This document shows, in pieces, positions 5,999 to 7,304 of a stretch of 7,304 nucleotides of DNA. The position numbers were made by a program, and so were the translations under genes. Origin of the DNA: Lentisphaeria bacterium UBA1776 (lineage in GTDB: Bacteria; Verrucomicrobiota; Lentisphaeria; Victivallales; Victivallaceae); assembly GCA_002314605.1 (NCBI GenBank), contig DCGO01000022.1, positions 14,096-21,399 of the forward strand, written 5' to 3'. The notes under the pieces were generated by a model. The model was not told the origin of the DNA. It did no database searches and saw nothing but the letters and a program-made list of their open reading frames with translations. Each line of letters opens with the position of its first letter. Within the stretch, counting starts at the first letter, position 1.

Positions 5999-7063
5999 TC
6001 AATCTCCTGTTCCAAGTCGTTCCATTTTATACGAACCGTTCAGCACATGGGCACACCAGTCATCTTTGTGATCCAAGTACCAGAGAACGGTTTTACGAAT
6101 ACCCGATTCAAAGGTTTCCTGAGGCTTCCAGCCAAGCTCACGGGCGATCTTCGAGGGATCAATGGCATAACGCAAATCATGGCCCGGACGGTCCTTCACA
6201 TGCACGATCTGTCCGGAATAAGGCTTGCCGTCCCTGCGGGGACGCAGCTCATCCAGAAGAGAACAGATCGTTTTGACGACATCAATGTTTTTCTTTTCAT
6301 TATGTCCGCCAATGTTATAAGTTTCACCTGGAACTCCTTCCGTTGCCACAAGATAGAGTGCCCGTGCATGATCTTCCACATACAGCCAGTCGCGGATCTG
6401 CAAACCCTCGCCATATACGGGGAGGTCCTTGCCATCGAGTGCATGCAGAATGATCAGCGGGATCAGTTTCTCGGGGAAGTGATACGGTCCGTAATTGTTG
6501 GAACAGTTTGTCACGATCGTCGGCAGCCCAAAGGTCCGGCGCCATGCGCGGACAAGGTGATCGCTGGACGCCTTGGACGCACTGTAGGGCGAACTCGGAG
6601 CGTACGGAGTCGTCTCACGGAAAAAATCTTCCGGACCATTCAGATCGCCATAGACTTCATCGGTGGAGATATGGTGAAACCGGAAAACTTTTTTCGCCTC
6701 ATCGCTGAGGGTATGGAAATATTTCCGGGCCGCCTCAAGAAGTGTATAAGTCCCGACGATGTTCGTCTGAATGAATTCGCCGGGACCGTCGATGGAACGG
6801 TCCACATGGCTTTCCGCGGCCAGATGCATGACATGCGTCGGTTTGAATTCGGCAAATACGCGGTCGAGTTCATTTTTGTCGCAGATGTCAACTTTTTCAA
6901 AACGAAAGCGGTCGGACGTTGCGATGATGGCCAGATTTTCGAGATTTCCGGCATAGGTGAGTTTGTCAACAACACACACCGCATCCGCCGTGTCGTTGAT
7001 GATGTGACGGGCGACAGCGGAACCGATGAAGCCCGCTCCTCCTGTAACGATAATTCTACGCAT
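5999..7063 (-). CDS. rfbB: dTDP-glucose 4,6-dehydratase
   Basis: RfbB (RmlB) converts dTDP-glucose to dTDP-4-keto-6-deoxy-glucose using tightly bound NAD. It is an extended short-chain dehydrogenase/reductase of 354 residues, the normal length. The NAD-binding motif TGGAGFIGS is at 7-15, and HLAAESHVDRSI at 80-91 is typical of the family. STDEVYGDL at 133-141 contains the catalytic triplet T134-D135-E136, and YSASK contributes Y160 and K164. NNYGPYHFPEKLIPL at 189-203 and RDWLYVEDH at 224-232 are strongly conserved family segments. AAGGAG 5 bases before the ATG supports the start. It is the first gene of the rfbBACD operon, preceded by a non-coding leader of at least 241 bases that contains hairpins. 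Confidence 0.96.
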   Translation of the reverse strand: MRRIIVTGGAGFIGSAVARHIINDTADAVCVVDKLTYAGNLENLAIIATSDRFRFEKVDICDKNELDRVFAEFKPTHVMHLAAESHVDRSIDGPGEFIQTNIVGTYTLLEAARKYFHTLSDEAKKVFRFHHISTDEVYGDLNGPEDFFRETTPYAPSSPYSASKASSDHLVRAWRRTFGLPTIVTNCSNNYGPYHFPEKLIPLIILHALDGKDLPVYGEGLQIRDWLYVEDHARALYLVATEGVPGETYNIGGHNEKKNIDVVKTICSLLDELRPRRDGKPYSGQIVHVKDRPGHDLRYAIDPSKIARELGWKPQETFESGIRKTVLWYLDHKDDWCAHVLNGSYKMERLGTGD

Positions 7064-7149
7064 ATAAACTCCTTGTTTGTGAAAAATAACAGTTCATATT
7101 GGAAGCCCTTACTAAGCTATCGACAACATCAGATCTTGAAAGAAAATCG

Positions 7150-7178
7150 ACTATATTTCGTAAAGCCCGGATAAAAAT
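7150..7178 (-). promoter_or_regulatory. Weak promoter candidate for rfbBACD
   Basis: On the minus strand TATAGT (7150-7155) matches the -10 consensus at 5 of 6 positions, but the hexamer 17 bases upstream, ATTTTT (7173-7178), is a poor -35. If used, the leader would be about 80 bases. The true promoter may lie beyond the right edge instead. Confidence 0.25.
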
Positions 7179-7190
7179 AGGGACCGATAT

Positions 7191-7208
7191 GGAACCCTTT
7201 AGGGTACC
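7191..7208. repeat. Short imperfect hairpin in rfb leader
   Basis: GGAACCC and GGGTACC flank a TTTA loop: four inner pairs (ACCC/GGGT), one T-T mismatch on the minus strand, then two outer G-C pairs. No U-tract follows directly on either strand, so it does not look like a terminator. Confidence 0.4.
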
Positions 7209-7272
7209 TCTAAAAATTCAAACGGATGGATTTGCGGGACAATGGGGGAAAAGATGCAAAATGGGATTTTGA

Positions 7273-7298
7273 GGCTGCTACCCAAAGTGGTAACAGCC
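7273..7298. repeat. Perfect 10-base-pair hairpin upstream of rfb operon
   Basis: Arms GGCTGCTACC (7273-7282) and GGTAACAGCC (7289-7298) pair along their full length; one pair is G-U in the RNA, and the loop has 6 bases. On the minus strand the descending arm reads GGGTAGCAGCC and is followed by TCAAAATCCC, not a U-tract. On the plus strand GAAAAG follows. It is therefore not a standard terminator in either direction. It could be a dispersed repeat unit, a transcription-pausing element or a protein-binding site. Confidence 0.55.
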
Positions 7299-7304
7299 GA
7301 AAAG

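Larger units (their letters stand above)
7064..7304. other. Non-coding leader / upstream region of the rhamnose operon
   Basis: These 241 bases carry no gene that I can support. The part nearest rfbB (about 7064-7220) is richer in A+T than the coding regions. It contains two hairpins (7191-7208 and 7273-7298), a weak promoter candidate near 7150 and the rfbB ribosome binding site. On both strands a few short frames are open to the right edge. One on the plus strand, from ATG at 7226 or in another frame from ATG at 7242 or 7254, could be the start of a divergent gene, but none has a good ribosome binding site or a recognisable sequence. Confidence 0.6.

Noticed and set aside
5995..6015. A seven-residue N-terminal extension of rfbA
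   Set aside because: The ATG at 5994 gives the family-typical MKGIVLAGG and has AGGAGA at the right distance; the upstream ATG overlaps rfbB coding sequence.
6047..7174. A 375-codon open frame on the plus strand opposite rfbB
   Set aside because: It is the antisense shadow of rfbB; the minus-strand protein has all catalytic motifs of dTDP-glucose dehydratase, and the plus-strand translation has no recognisable domain or ribosome binding site.
7203..7304. Start of a divergent plus-strand gene at the right edge (ATGs at 7226, 7242 and 7254)
   Set aside because: Two plus-strand frames with ATGs stay open, but only for at most 34 codons before the window ends; none has a clear ribosome binding site, and the hairpin at 7273-7298 would lie inside the coding sequence.

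Overview
Every supportable gene in this window lies on the minus strand, so the biology reads from right (7304) to left (1). Most genes carry Shine-Dalgarno sequences (AGGAG or GAGG types), and G+C is a little above half by eye. The form of the SecA N-terminus, together with a stand-alone regulatory EIIA protein, suggests a Gram-negative bacterium of the PVC/FCB assemblage. A Lentisphaerae- or Verrucomicrobia-like organism is my best guess. This is inference; no rRNA or species marker is present.

Layout in transcription order: (1) 7304-7064, an AT-richer non-coding leader with two hairpins and a weak promoter candidate. (2) 7063-3730, four tightly packed genes rfbB-rfbA-rfbC-rfbD, the complete pathway from glucose-1-phosphate to dTDP-L-rhamnose. 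The junctions are 4 bases apart, a 4-base ATGA overlap, and 1 base apart, so this is clearly one operon. (3) A 122-base gap with a good promoter candidate, then a LarA-type (nickel-pincer racemase family) gene and prmA (ribosomal protein L11 methyltransferase), 9 bases apart. (4) An 86-base gap with the best promoter in the window (perfect TATAAT, palindrome over the -35), then a PTS EIIA-domain protein and a small four-cysteine zinc-ribbon-like protein of unknown function. (5) A 153-base gap holding an orphan strong Shine-Dalgarno run, possible short ORFs and a terminator-like hairpin, followed at once by the start of secA, which runs off the left edge.

How they work together: the rfb genes supply activated rhamnose for surface polysaccharide. 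The other genes are housekeeping (secA, prmA), central or peripheral metabolism (larA) and phosphotransfer regulation (EIIA), and have no obvious joint pathway. I see no mobile element, CRISPR array, tRNA or rRNA. Nothing here is clearly a new system. The most interesting points are the hairpin placed so close to secA that it must act as an attenuator if it terminates, the EIIA/zinc-ribbon pair, and the structured leader upstream of the rhamnose operon.
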